A DNA stretch of 64,000 nucleotides, from assembly GCA_017409345.1 (NCBI GenBank), contig JAFQSX010000004.1, positions 124,001 to 188,000 on the forward strand. The letters run 5' to 3'. Shown one piece after another: positions 54,300 through 63,291 of this stretch. This DNA is from Muribaculaceae bacterium. GTDB taxonomy: Bacteria > Bacteroidota > Bacteroidia > Bacteroidales > Muribaculaceae. Each line of letters opens with the position of its first letter. Position 1 is the first letter of the stretch. The position numbers and the translations under genes are program-made. The notes beneath the pieces were generated by a model. The model was given only the letters and a program-made list of their open reading frames with translations. It was not told the DNA's origin and did no database searches.

Positions 54300-55727
54300 C
54301 TATTTAGCGATTTCAGTTACACGAGTAATTCCTTGATAACTTATTGATTTTTGTGCGCGCAAATAATCCATCATAAGATCAGAACATGGTTTATAAACAT
54401 TCTCAAATGGATTTCGATGCTCAAATGTAACCATTGATGAAATATAACTATTCATTGCTACAACATATTCCTTATTCATGTCTAATTTCTTACCATTTTC
54501 ATCAAACAGTTTTATACTTATCACTTTTTCAGGATTACTTTTGCTATAAGTTATAGTATATTTAATTCCAGAAACATAAGCGACTCGCAGTTCGTCAATA
54601 CGACGACAATCGATCAATAAATCAGCCAATTCTTTGCCATTTAGTTTTACCAATACCGCTTCGTTGCCAAATGGGTCTAATCTCAATGCATCATCAACAG
54701 TCATAGGACCTACCGCCAAACTATCATAACGTACTCCTCCACTATTTTGCAATGCTACATCACACTTTAATTGCGCACACAACGCATCGGTCATCATACA
54801 TCCAAGTTCTTCATATTTAGTAAATGGAGTAGCCACCTGTGTGAGAACCTTTTTCAATTCGGGATTATTGCTATATTCTTTAACCATCGCAGCAATCTCA
54901 CTATTTTCTTTATTATAATTTGCCACATTGATGAGTTTTGATGATTTCTCAATCACTTTTCCATTTTCCACAACAAAAACCGACAATGTCGCACATTTCA
55001 ATTTATTTTCGGCTTGCGTAATTAGCACTCCATTATGAATTTGATTATCACCTACTCGAGTATGCGAGTGTCCTCCGATAATTGCGTCATAATGAGGAAA
55101 CTTGCGAGCAAAAACTGTATCATTTTCATATCCACAATGAGTTAACAAAATTTCCACATCACAGTGGTCGCGAAGCCATGAATACTTTGATATCGTTTCT
55201 ATTTCATCGGGAAAATTTATTCCTTTGACATTGCTTGGATGGGTGTCAGGAACATTATTTGCGCCTGTTTGAACTATACCTAACACGCCTATTTTCACTC
55301 CATCTACTTCAAAAATTTTATATGGATAAGTAAATATTCGAAGAGAATCATGTTTCTCTATATTGGCACATAAATAAGGGAAGTTTGATTGAATTAACTG
55401 GGTCCTAAAACCATCTATTTTAGAATCAAATTCATGATTTCCTATTGTTGAAGCATTAAATCCCACAGCATTCATCAACTGAGTCATCGGTCGAGATGGT
55501 TCGGCATGTTGATCATTTAGAGCATTTCCGGTGCGATTATCCCCTGCAGAAAAAATTAGCAAATCGGGATAAACACCCCTCAAACTATCTACAATAGCAG
55601 CAAATTTAGGCATTCGCTCTATCGAAGCATGCATATCATTTACCGACAAAATTGCTATACTCTTTTTTTGCGCCGATACAAATGTCGCTATAAATAACAC
55701 TAATACAAAAATCGAATATCTTTTCAT
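54300..55727 (-). CDS. secreted 5'-nucleotidase/metallophosphatase
   Basis: The 475-residue periplasmic or secreted enzyme has a signal peptide (about 1-19). Its N-terminal metallophosphoesterase domain shows VNDMHASI (D-x-H), FSAGDN, GNHEFD, LLTHCGY and IGGHSHT. The C-terminal 5'-nucleotidase domain (about 290-475) has LQNSGGVRYDSLAVGPMTVDDALRLDPFGNEAVLVKL. It removes phosphate from extracellular nucleotides or related esters. It stands alone on the minus strand. Confidence 0.9.
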   Translation of the reverse strand: MKRYSIFVLVLFIATFVSAQKKSIAILSVNDMHASIERMPKFAAIVDSLRGVYPDLLIFSAGDNRTGNALNDQHAEPSRPMTQLMNAVGFNASTIGNHEFDSKIDGFRTQLIQSNFPYLCANIEKHDSLRIFTYPYKIFEVDGVKIGVLGIVQTGANNVPDTHPSNVKGINFPDEIETISKYSWLRDHCDVEILLTHCGYENDTVFARKFPHYDAIIGGHSHTRVGDNQIHNGVLITQAENKLKCATLSVFVVENGKVIEKSSKLINVANYNKENSEIAAMVKEYSNNPELKKVLTQVATPFTKYEELGCMMTDALCAQLKCDVALQNSGGVRYDSLAVGPMTVDDALRLDPFGNEAVLVKLNGKELADLLIDCRRIDELRVAYVSGIKYTITYSKSNPEKVISIKLFDENGKKLDMNKEYVVAMNSYISSMVTFEHRNPFENVYKPCSDLMMDYLRAQKSISYQGITRVTEIAK

Positions 55728-56098
55728 ATTAAAAATTAATTTAGTTATACTTAAAGGGTTGAGGCAAAATTTAAACTTTATCCTGACAAACGCGTTCCAT
55801 AATTTTCAGTTTTAACTTCTTGATACGCCATAATGATTAGTTTATATTATTAATATTTAATTACTTTTTCTGCCTAATAATATCTTTATTTTTACAAATT
55901 TAATTCAAAATTTACTCTTTTTTTATCTTATAAGGACAAAATATTATCAAATAAAGACATTTCTAAATATTTCAGTTATCAAACACGGACTTTTATTCCT
56001 CTCATCCATCTAAATATGAACGATTTACATCTACAAATCTCCTACTCTCATTTTTTTACCAAATTTAGCATCACGCATTCTTTATTAATCAAATTTTA
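55728..56098. other. AT-rich intergenic region, divergent promoters
   Basis: This 371-bp stretch separates the 5'-nucleotidase (minus) from the dipeptidase (plus). No open frame or hairpin stands out. A possible minus-strand -7 box (TAAATTTG, 55896-55903) would give the nucleotidase a leader of about 160 nt. Nothing else seen. Confidence 0.4.
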
Positions 56099-56128
56099 TT
56101 GACAATTAAATTTTAAATAATACCTTTG
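56099..56128 (+). promoter_or_regulatory. promoter of the dipeptidase gene
   Basis: TTG (56099-56101), 19-bp spacer, TACCTTTG (56121-56128). Confidence 0.7.
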
Positions 56129-56170
56129 CATATATAATACCCCTTAATGCATATTAATCATTTCATCATT

Positions 56171-56929
56171 ATGAATATTTCAAGAATAGCACTCCTTCTT
56201 TTACTTTGTTGCTCTATTTCATCAGCCACAAGCTACAGTAACCAACAAAAAGAAGTCAACTCAGCATCATCCCCTATCGATACTATTACAAAAGTACAAC
56301 CCGAAGAAAAAGCCATCACCGCAAGTGAATATGACCAGAAATTCATGGAAATGGGATTCGTCGATGTGCAGACTCTTGACTCTACAATCCAAGTAGATTT
56401 AAAATATTCTTCTACCGACAATTTTATGGGAATAAATATGTATGGCGATCTTCACAAGGCCTACCTTCGTCCCGAGATTGCCAATATGGTTGTAAAGGCT
56501 CAAAAACTCCTCAAAGAGATTAATCCTGAATATTCACTTGTGATATATGATGCTGCCCGCCCGTTGAGCGCACAACGCATGATGTATAACAAAGTGAAAG
56601 GCACTAAATTCAGCAAATATGTTGCAAAACCGGCAAAAGGTGGTGGGTATCACAACTATGGTTGCGCTGTTGACGTAACAATCATGCACAACGGCACCCC
56701 GCTCGACATGGGAGCCGAATTTGACGAATTCTCTACCCTATCCCACATCAACAACGAAAAATCAAACCTCAAAAAAGGCAAACTAAGCCAAGAAGCCTAC
56801 GATAACCGCCGACTCCTACGCAAAGTAATGCGCAAAGCCGGCTTCCACACCTACCGCTGTGAATGGTGGCACTTCCAACACTACACTAAAAAATATATGC
56901 GTAGCCACTTCAAGTCGATTGATTTTTAA
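56171..56929 (+). CDS. D-alanyl-D-alanine dipeptidase (VanX/DdpX-like, M15)
   Basis: The enzyme is a zinc dipeptidase that hydrolyses D-Ala-D-Ala. From the second ATG (56171) it has 252 residues with a signal peptide (MNISRIALLLLLCCSISSA). The metal site is complete: His and Asp in GYHNYGCAVDVTI, the Glu-Trp-Trp-His motif in CEWWHFQHY, and the substrate region YDAARPLSAQRMM. The upstream ATG at 56147 gives a poorer signal peptide and sits only 18 nt from the -7 box. Export suggests peptidoglycan recycling in the periplasm rather than vancomycin resistance; no vanH/vanA is nearby. Confidence 0.88.
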   Translation: MNISRIALLLLLCCSISSATSYSNQQKEVNSASSPIDTITKVQPEEKAITASEYDQKFMEMGFVDVQTLDSTIQVDLKYSSTDNFMGINMYGDLHKAYLRPEIANMVVKAQKLLKEINPEYSLVIYDAARPLSAQRMMYNKVKGTKFSKYVAKPAKGGGYHNYGCAVDVTIMHNGTPLDMGAEFDEFSTLSHINNEKSNLKKGKLSQEAYDNRRLLRKVMRKAGFHTYRCEWWHFQHYTKKYMRSHFKSIDF

Positions 56930-56985
56930 GCGATCACAAACTTTAATCAATAAAAAAAACGAACAAATAATTATTAAAACTCTAA

Positions 56986-57005
56986 TGTGCCAACCACGAG
57001 GCACA
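56986..57005 (+). terminator. possible terminator of the dipeptidase gene
   Basis: Arms TGTGCC (56986-56991) and GGCACA (57000-57005) with an 8-nt loop; the tail is only partly T-rich. Confidence 0.4.
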
Positions 57006-57023
57006 ATGAGATTATTGTTTTCA

Positions 57024-57065
57024 TAAAAAGAATGTTACTATACCACGAAGGTACGGTAACATTCT
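57024..57065 (-). terminator. terminator of the TerB-domain cassette
   Basis: Perfect 10-bp arms AGAATGTTAC (57029-57038) and GTAACATTCT (57056-57065), inner GTAC/GTAT pairing, and a T-run on the minus strand (57024-57028). It starts 22 nt past the last stop of the cassette. Confidence 0.85.
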
Positions 57066-57087
57066 CTATGCGTAAAAGACAAGAAAA

Positions 57088-57492
57088 TTACTTATAATAT
57101 TCTATATAAGTATTTCTATCAAACATATCTAAACGACATTTGACAATTTCGTCATTTTCTACATATAATGTAATTCCATAATCAGACATATCAAAACAAC
57201 TCCATCCAAAAGGAGTTTGTGCCATAACTTCATATCCTCTAAGTTTTATTTGATTTTCAGCTTTGCAAACTACTCTCATCGGTTTTGGGCTCATTTGATA
57301 ATTATCTCCCCACAATGGGTGATTCCCATCTAAGTTGAGAATTGCGACAATAAAACCGTCTCCGTCTACAAGTTTATAACCTTTGCATCCATTAATGTTT
57401 TCTTCAATTCTAACGGCACGATTACAAATTTGCAAACCTCTAACAGGCTGCCCATTCTCAAATCTTTGATGTGAAGACGATTCAAATATCAT
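57088..57492 (-). CDS. uncharacterised protein, third gene of the TerB cassette
   Basis: The 134-residue cytosolic protein has a beta-rich pattern (GYKLVDGDGFIVAILNLDGNHPLWGDNYQM, then KLRGYEVMAQTPFGWSCFDMSDYGITLYVENDEI) and no known family motif. It is 12 nt downstream of the TerB-like gene and ends the operon at a strong terminator. No signal peptide or membrane segment. Confidence 0.65.
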   Translation of the reverse strand: MIFESSSHQRFENGQPVRGLQICNRAVRIEENINGCKGYKLVDGDGFIVAILNLDGNHPLWGDNYQMSPKPMRVVCKAENQIKLRGYEVMAQTPFGWSCFDMSDYGITLYVENDEIVKCRLDMFDRNTYIEYYK

Positions 57493-57504
57493 AAGAAGAA
57501 AGAA

Positions 57505-57876
57505 TTAATGAGAACTCCAATATTCGTTTGCTTCTGCAATTGTCATTGTAGGGAATCCTGCCAATGTAGAAGTCAGTTGCCACAATTTCATTTCTGATTC
57601 GTCAATATCTCCATCACAAACCATTATAGTAGACAAATATCCACAAACAAATTTCTTTTGCTCTTCATTCATTGCAGATAAGGTTGCCAACATCGTTGTT
57701 GGTTCCATTGCATCAGCCAAAGCTAAAATCAACTTTGTTTCATCTCCTACTATCCCAAATTCTTGAAGACCTATTGCAATCACTTTTAATTCTTCAGGAT
57801 CAATTTTTCCATCGGCGGCAGCCATTGCTTTTCCAGCTTTTACTGCAGCCGCAAGTTGTAATCTATTTAATTCCAT
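57505..57876 (-). CDS. TerB-like helical protein
   Basis: The 123-residue protein has two TerB-type helical motifs with acidic turns: AAADGKIDPEELKVIAIGL (about 19-37) and MVCDGDIDESEMKLWQL (about 84-100). These Asp/Glu-rich loops are the metal-binding positions in TerB relatives. It is the middle gene of a three-gene cassette, 15 nt after the first gene and 12 nt before the third. It resembles the N-terminal segment of the TerB-nuclease fusion at 50.7 kb only in general pattern. Function unknown; tellurite resistance should not be assumed from the name. Confidence 0.75.
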   Translation of the reverse strand: MELNRLQLAAAVKAGKAMAAADGKIDPEELKVIAIGLQEFGIVGDETKLILALADAMEPTTMLATLSAMNEEQKKFVCGYLSTIMVCDGDIDESEMKLWQLTSTLAGFPTMTIAEANEYWSSH

Positions 57877-57891
57877 AAATAAAAATATTAG

Positions 57892-58347
57892 TTATATTGA
57901 TAGTTCTATTAATGTTTCTGGTGAGTATACTTTAAAACTCATTTTTACAACCGTCCCATTTTCGGTAAACATGCTCATACATAATGGTTCCTTATCCTTG
58001 AAATACTTTTCATGGCGAGTATATTGTACTACCATTGGAAAAGTGCTAAACATAATGTCGTTAATATTCGTTTGCTCAGGTAAAACAACTGCAATATATC
58101 TATCATGAAGTGTCATGACCATATCAAATGATGCAGATGAATCTAAAATTTCAGAAAGATTGTTGCATTCTATAGATACTCGCAAGTTATCTTGAGCAAT
58201 AGAGTTTTTTTCTATTGCTCTTACTTTAATATTCATAGATGTATGCCCTTTTTTGACAAGTTTCCCACTTTGGTATATCTCATAGGAATTTGGTGAGAAA
58301 TCCAAACTTTCTAATAAAAAAACTTGAAAAGGAGTAAGTTGATCCAT
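57892..58347 (-). CDS. uncharacterised protein, first gene of the TerB cassette
   Basis: The 151-residue, all-cytosolic protein (MDQLTPFQVFLLESLDFSPNS...) has a mixed alpha/beta pattern and no recognised motif. It starts a three-gene operon with the TerB-like gene. An (AT)9 tract lies 38 bp upstream, within its presumed promoter. Confidence 0.65.
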   Translation of the reverse strand: MDQLTPFQVFLLESLDFSPNSYEIYQSGKLVKKGHTSMNIKVRAIEKNSIAQDNLRVSIECNNLSEILDSSASFDMVMTLHDRYIAVVLPEQTNINDIMFSTFPMVVQYTRHEKYFKDKEPLCMSMFTENGTVVKMSFKVYSPETLIELSI

Positions 58348-58381
58348 TTGATAAATACATGAGTTAATATTAAAATTGGTG

Positions 58382-58406
58382 CGAATATATATATATATAT
58401 ATCCAA
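58382..58406 (-). promoter_or_regulatory. putative TerB-cassette promoter with (AT)9 spacer
   Basis: Minus-strand TATATTCG (58382-58389, one mismatch to TAnnTTTG) and TTG (58404-58406) are separated by 14 bp made of an AT repeat. The full (AT)9 run is 58385-58402. Spacing is shorter than the usual 18-21 bp, so the present copy may be weak. Confidence 0.35.
58385..58402. repeat. (AT)9 dinucleotide tract
   Basis: Nine uninterrupted AT units, the longest simple repeat I see in the window. Confidence 0.9.
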
Positions 58407-58550
58407 ATATTTTGATATGTTTTTAAGCACAAATCCCCAATTAGCCCCAAAATATAAGTTTTACACCATTTGTAAAGCACTTATTAAAAATTGATGGAAA
58501 GAATAGTTTTTGCAATAGATTTATTTTTATATAAGAATAAATTCCTATAT

Positions 58551-58588
58551 AAAAAAAATCCCACCCTTGGGAATCAAGAGTGGGATTT
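58551..58588 (-). terminator. carB terminator
   Basis: Arms AAATCCCAC (58556-58564) and GTGGGATTT (58580-58588) with an inner CTTG/CAAG stem, followed by Ts on the minus strand, 23 nt past the carB stop. Confidence 0.85.
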
Positions 58589-58611
58589 ATATTGAATTAT
58601 TTATTATTCAA

Positions 58612-61600
58612 TTAATATTCGCTCCAGGCGGCGATGTTGATGTCTTCGATTGGTTTGTTGATGAAGGCACGGATATATGCGGCGGCAAGGCGGGCGTTGG
58701 TCAACAATGGAATGTTGTGGTCGATTGCCGAGCGACGAATGCGATAGCCGTTGGTCAACTCACGTTTGCTATGGTTCTTAGGAATGTTGATTACCATATC
58801 AATGTGGTGGTTGGCAATGAGGTCGAGGATATTTTCACCCTCTTCATCGGGCCAACAAACAGGAGAAACTTTCACGCCGTTTGATTCGAGGAATTTGGCT
58901 GTTCCTTCGGTTGCATAAAGTTTGTAGCCTGCTTCGTCGAGCATTTGACAGCAGTCGAGCATATCCACTTTACCACGCACGTCGCCCGATGACACGAGCA
59001 CCGCTTTATCTTTGCTTGGCACACGATGACCAACCGAAATCATTGCGTTCAACAATGCTTCGTCGAAGTCGGCGCCCAAGCAACCTACTTCACCTGTCGA
59101 CGACATATCTACGCCAAGCACAGGGTCGGCTTTGTGGAGACGTGCAAACGAGAATTGCGATGCCTTGATGCCGATGTAGTCGATATCGAATGTTGATGTA
59201 TCGGCTTTTTCTACAGGTTCATTAAGCATGATGCGAGTTGCAGTCTCGATAAAGTTGCGTTTGAGGATTTTTGAAACGAATGGGAAACTACGTGATGCAC
59301 GCAAGTTACATTCGATAACTTTCACATCATTGTTTTTAGCAAGGTATTGGATATTGAAAGGACCTGAGATGTTGAGTTCTTTCGCAATCTTCTTACTGAT
59401 GCGCTTGATGCGACGTGCTGTTTCCATATATATCTTTTGAGCAGGGAACACGAGAGTGGCGTCGCCTGAGTGTACGCCGGCAAACTCGATGTGCTCAGAG
59501 ATTGCATATTCGATGACTTCGCCATTGCGTGCCACTGCGTCAAATTCGATTTCTTTGGCGTTTTGAAGGAATTCGGTCACCACAACAGGGAATTCTTTCG
59601 ACACCTTGGCTGCAGCTCCGAGGAATTGGTGCATTGACTCATAGTCGTAGCACACGTTCATTGCCGCACCCGAAAGCACATAACTTGGGCGAATCAATAC
59701 GGGGAAGCCCACTTCGGCCACAAATTGGTCGATTTCATCAAAGCTGGTCAACTCTTTCCAACGTGGTTGGTCAATGCCGAGACTATCGAGCATAGCCGAG
59801 AATTTGTGACGGTTTTCGGCACGGTCGATGCAGATGGGCGATGTGCCAAGCACAGGCACATGGCGACGATAAAGTTTCATCGCAAGGTTGTTAGGAATTT
59901 GACCACCTACCGACACGATAACGCCGCGTGGAGTTTCGAGGTCGATAACGTCGAGCACACGTTCGAAGCTCAACTCGTCGAAGTAGAGACGGTCGCACAT
60001 GTCATAGTCGGTCGAAACGGTTTCGGGGTTATAGTTAATCATGATTGATTTATAACCGAGCTTGCGACAAGTGTTCACAGCGTTAACCGAACACCAGTCA
60101 AACTCTACCGAACTACCGATGCGATAAGCTCCAGAGCCGAGTACCACAATATTTTTGCCTGAGTTATAATCGTAAGGAATTTGGTGAGCATCGGCACCGT
60201 ATGTTACATATAGGTAATTTGTCAATTCGGGATATTCCGAAGCGACGGTGTTGATGCGACACACTTTAGGAGTAACATTGAGGTTTTTACGATGTTCACG
60301 CACGCGCAACACTTCAGCTTCGTATGTAGAGCTTGGATTTTCTACATAACGAGCGATTTGGAAGTCGCTAAATCCGAGGCGTTTTGCTTCGGCAAGCACT
60401 TCGGCGGGAAGCTCCTCAATCTTTTCATAAGTGCCAAGCACCTTAGTGTAGTCGACGATATTTTTGAGGCGTGACAAGAACCATGGGTCGATTTTTGTCA
60501 ATTCTTCAATACGTTCTACAGTATATCCTTGTTCAAGGGCTTGAGCTATTGCAAAAATACGCAAGTCGGTTGGGTGTGACAAAGCATGGTCGAGGTCGTC
60601 AAATTCGATGTCGCGGTTTCCTACAAAACCGTGCATGCCTTGACCTATCATGCGAAGACCCTTTTGAATGATTTCTTCGAATGATTTACCAATCGACATG
60701 ATTTCGCCTACCGACTTCATTGAAGAACCGATTTCGCGATCCACACCTGCAAATTTGGTGAGGTCCCAACGAGGAATCTTCACAATCATATAATCAACCG
60801 ACGGAGCAACGTAAGCCGAGTTTGGTGTACCCATCTCACCGATTTGGTCGAGAGTGTAACCAAGAGCGAGCTTAGCAGCCACAAATGCCAAAGGATAACC
60901 CGATGCTTTAGAAGCCAAAGCCGAGCTACGGCTCAAGCGGGCATTGATTTCGATGATACGATAATCGTTTGTTTCGGCATTGAATGCATATTGAATGTTA
61001 CATTCACCCACGATACCAATGTGGCGCACCACTTTGATGGCGATTTCTTGCAACATGCTTATTTGCTCTTGTGTCAACGACACGATGGGAGCCACCACGA
61101 TTGATTCACCGGTGTGAATGCCAAGTGGGTCGAAATTTTCCATTGGCACCACTGTGAAGCAATGGTCGTTTTTATCGCGTATTACTTCAAATTCGATTTC
61201 TTTCCAACCTTTCAACGACTCTTCAACAAGAATTTGTTTTGAGTGAGCGAGAGCGCTTTCGCAAAGAGTGTGAAACTCTTCATCGTTGGCACAGATACCC
61301 GAGCCAAGACCACCGAGAGCATAAGCCGAGCGCACCATCACAGGGAAACCGATGCGATGAGCCACCGCCTTAGCGTCGTCCATTGTCTCTACCGCTTGCG
61401 AGATAGGAGTCTTAGCCTCAATCTCATCAAGTTTTTTCACGAAGAGGTCGCGGTCCTCAGTTATCATAATAGCCTCAACCGATGTGCCGAGCACCTTCAC
61501 ACCATGGCGTTCGAGAGTGCCATTGAGATAAAGTTCGGTACCGCAGTTCAAAGCAGTTTGACCACCAAATGCCAAAAGAATGCCATCAGGTTTTTCCTTT

Positions 61601-61830
61601 TTAATCACTTCCTCAACGAAATAAGGAGTAATTGGGAGGAAATAAACTTGATCGGCAACACCTTCCGATGTTTGAATCGTAGCAATATTAGGGTTGATAA
61701 GCACTGTAGCAATACCCTCTTCGCGGAGAGCCTTTAATGCTTGAGAACCAGAGTAGTCAAATTCGCCGGCTTGGCCAATTTTCAAGGCACCAGAGCCGAG
61801 TAGTAATACTTTTTTAATTCCGTCGATCAT
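58612..61830 (-). CDS. carB: carbamoyl-phosphate synthase large subunit
   Basis: CarB makes carbamoyl phosphate for pyrimidine and arginine synthesis, using ammonia from the glutaminase subunit CarA. The 1072-residue protein has both ATP-grasp halves (about 1-400 and 550-930), with GSGALKIGQAGEFDYSGSQA at the start and its echo GSGAYRIGSSVEFDWCSVNA. The oligomerisation linker lies between them, and the C-terminal allosteric MGS-like domain follows (about 935-1072). Complete. carA is not next to it; the neighbours on both sides are unrelated unknown genes. It is monocistronic, with its own promoter and terminator. Confidence 0.97.
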   Translation of the reverse strand: MIDGIKKVLLLGSGALKIGQAGEFDYSGSQALKALREEGIATVLINPNIATIQTSEGVADQVYFLPITPYFVEEVIKKEKPDGILLAFGGQTALNCGTELYLNGTLERHGVKVLGTSVEAIMITEDRDLFVKKLDEIEAKTPISQAVETMDDAKAVAHRIGFPVMVRSAYALGGLGSGICANDEEFHTLCESALAHSKQILVEESLKGWKEIEFEVIRDKNDHCFTVVPMENFDPLGIHTGESIVVAPIVSLTQEQISMLQEIAIKVVRHIGIVGECNIQYAFNAETNDYRIIEINARLSRSSALASKASGYPLAFVAAKLALGYTLDQIGEMGTPNSAYVAPSVDYMIVKIPRWDLTKFAGVDREIGSSMKSVGEIMSIGKSFEEIIQKGLRMIGQGMHGFVGNRDIEFDDLDHALSHPTDLRIFAIAQALEQGYTVERIEELTKIDPWFLSRLKNIVDYTKVLGTYEKIEELPAEVLAEAKRLGFSDFQIARYVENPSSTYEAEVLRVREHRKNLNVTPKVCRINTVASEYPELTNYLYVTYGADAHQIPYDYNSGKNIVVLGSGAYRIGSSVEFDWCSVNAVNTCRKLGYKSIMINYNPETVSTDYDMCDRLYFDELSFERVLDVIDLETPRGVIVSVGGQIPNNLAMKLYRRHVPVLGTSPICIDRAENRHKFSAMLDSLGIDQPRWKELTSFDEIDQFVAEVGFPVLIRPSYVLSGAAMNVCYDYESMHQFLGAAAKVSKEFPVVVTEFLQNAKEIEFDAVARNGEVIEYAISEHIEFAGVHSGDATLVFPAQKIYMETARRIKRISKKIAKELNISGPFNIQYLAKNNDVKVIECNLRASRSFPFVSKILKRNFIETATRIMLNEPVEKADTSTFDIDYIGIKASQFSFARLHKADPVLGVDMSSTGEVGCLGADFDEALLNAMISVGHRVPSKDKAVLVSSGDVRGKVDMLDCCQMLDEAGYKLYATEGTAKFLESNGVKVSPVCWPDEEGENILDLIANHHIDMVINIPKNHSKRELTNGYRIRRSAIDHNIPLLTNARLAAAYIRAFINKPIEDINIAAWSEY

Positions 61831-61849
61831 ATTTTTGCAAAATTTCTTG

Positions 61850-61857
61850 CAAAGGTA
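61850..61857 (-). promoter_or_regulatory. -7 box of the carB promoter
   Basis: TACCTTTG on the minus strand, exact consensus, 19 bp before the ATG. No correctly spaced -33. Confidence 0.6.
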
Positions 61858-61866
61858 ATAAATCTC

Positions 61867-62059
61867 AAGCGAAAATCACGCAGATAATAGCAACTTTTTA
61901 CACTACCCTATCACAGTTTTTTCTATATTGTTTAATACGTCTCACATAGACTGTCCTGGATTATTTTAGACAGAATGCCAGAATGGAACATAATGACATA
62001 TAAACATTTATTGTTTTAGAAATTGAGACATAGGTACATAAGCACAGATTTTGATAGTC
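61867..62059. other. non-coding intergenic stretch upstream of carB
   Basis: The 377-bp gap between carB and the next gene holds no open frame worth naming. A CTGTC/GACAG pair lies at 61950-61975 (CTGTCCTGGATTATTTTAGACAG), reminiscent of a transposon end, but no second end or transposase is visible. Confidence 0.35.
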
Positions 62060-62093
62060 AAAAACAAAACCACTCGACTTTAAATGCCGAGTG
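62060..62093 (-). terminator. terminator of the two-gene operon at 62.2-64.0 kb
   Basis: Perfect 7-bp arms CCACTCG (62069-62075) and CGAGTGG (62087-62093), then a T-rich tail on the minus strand (62060-62068), 115 nt past the stop at 62208. Confidence 0.65.
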
Positions 62094-62207
62094 GCTATAT
62101 ATGCGGGTTAAAGATGTTTACCGAAGTCGATTGCGACCGACAAAACAACCAAAGCCCATAATCAACGGCACATCAAAGTATGTCTATCGTAAAAGATAGT
62201 TATGCAA

Positions 62208-63266
62208 TCAATTATCTATTGAGGTAAGTTTCCCGTTTTCAAAATACAAATATGAACCTAATCCATAAACCCATTGTTCGTGAACTCCCCAAGAGCCTGT
62301 AGATTTATTGATTTCAGTAGGTTTTCCCCAAGCCTCTTCGCACATTTTTTTAGTAAAGCCAATTTTTACTCTACCTTCAATAATTAGCTTACCATTAGTT
62401 TTTCCATAGGTGCGAATCATCTTTTGTTCCCACTCTTTTTTCTCTTGTTGAGACTTAACAAATTCATCGTAGTTTTCAAAAGAATTAAGATAATAACTTG
62501 TAAAACAATCTGGGATAGAATCAGATGATAATAAATATCCTAAGCCTTTATAGTTCTGACTATCTATTAGTGTTATATCTTTGATAGTCCAAACTAAGTT
62601 TTCAGGAATTGAGGTTAATGGTTCTCCTGAGGAAATATCATAAACTATGTAGTTACCACCAAGAGATTTATTTTCAGGGTACTTGTTTACGAGTTTAGTT
62701 CCAATGAGTCTTTGCCTACATTTTTCGTAATATCCAAGAATCATAAATTCCATAGTATTATAAAATTCGGCTCGTCTAATAAGTTTCTTATTAGAGTCAT
62801 ATTCATCGTTGGTTAAAGCAATATCTAAATAATGATTTGTAGGATATTTTTCATTTTTGACAATAAGATAGAAATGACCTGTACGATAAGTATAAAAGTC
62901 TGAATCAAAAATTGAATCAACACCAACAATATCAAATACTTCATTATCAAATGAACCAAATTTGGAATTATATATAGTAAAGCGAGTGTCAGGATTTACA
63001 ACTTTTTCATTATTAAACATAGTCGAAGGCTTTGAATTGTATAGAGTTGGACCTGTGTCTAACCCTAAACTACTTGTTCTTTGCTGTGGTATGATTTGAA
63101 CCTTTTGACCAACGAGAGATGGCAAATTACTACGAGTTATGTTTTCAAGACTATCATAAGGCATGATTACTCGTTCTTCAACCTTTGGAGAAATTGTTAA
63201 TGTTCCAATTTGAGCAAATGCAGATGAAGTAGTAAATATAAGTAAAAATAAAAACTGAAATCTCAT
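62208..63266 (-). CDS. secreted protein with a BamE-like C-terminal segment
   Basis: The 352-residue protein has a signal peptide (MRFQFLFLLIFTTSSAFAQ). The middle part shows no recognised domain. The last about 50 residues (KIGFTKKMCEEAWGKPTEI...EQWVYGLGSYLYFENGKLTSIDN) match the SmpA/BamE-like repeat pattern in which a helix, WGKP, then an aromatic-rich strand pair occurs. It is probably periplasmic or outer-membrane associated. It follows the 63292 gene by 25 nt in one operon. Function unknown. Confidence 0.7.
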   Translation of the reverse strand: MRFQFLFLLIFTTSSAFAQIGTLTISPKVEERVIMPYDSLENITRSNLPSLVGQKVQIIPQQRTSSLGLDTGPTLYNSKPSTMFNNEKVVNPDTRFTIYNSKFGSFDNEVFDIVGVDSIFDSDFYTYRTGHFYLIVKNEKYPTNHYLDIALTNDEYDSNKKLIRRAEFYNTMEFMILGYYEKCRQRLIGTKLVNKYPENKSLGGNYIVYDISSGEPLTSIPENLVWTIKDITLIDSQNYKGLGYLLSSDSIPDCFTSYYLNSFENYDEFVKSQQEKKEWEQKMIRTYGKTNGKLIIEGRVKIGFTKKMCEEAWGKPTEINKSTGSWGVHEQWVYGLGSYLYFENGKLTSIDN

Positions 63267-63291
63267 ATTTTATAAATTAGAATTGTGTTAT

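Noticed and set aside
56171-56929. Vancomycin-resistance gene
   Set aside because: The VanX-like dipeptidase has a signal peptide and no vanH or vanA partner; chromosomal peptidoglycan recycling is the simpler reading.
57505-57876. Tellurite resistance gene
   Set aside because: TerB-like folds occur in many unrelated systems and no terC, terD or terZ gene is nearby.
58567-61737. Many open frames antisense to carB on the plus strand
   Set aside because: They lie fully inside the conserved carB reading frame, lack promoters and resemble no protein; they are shadows of its base composition.
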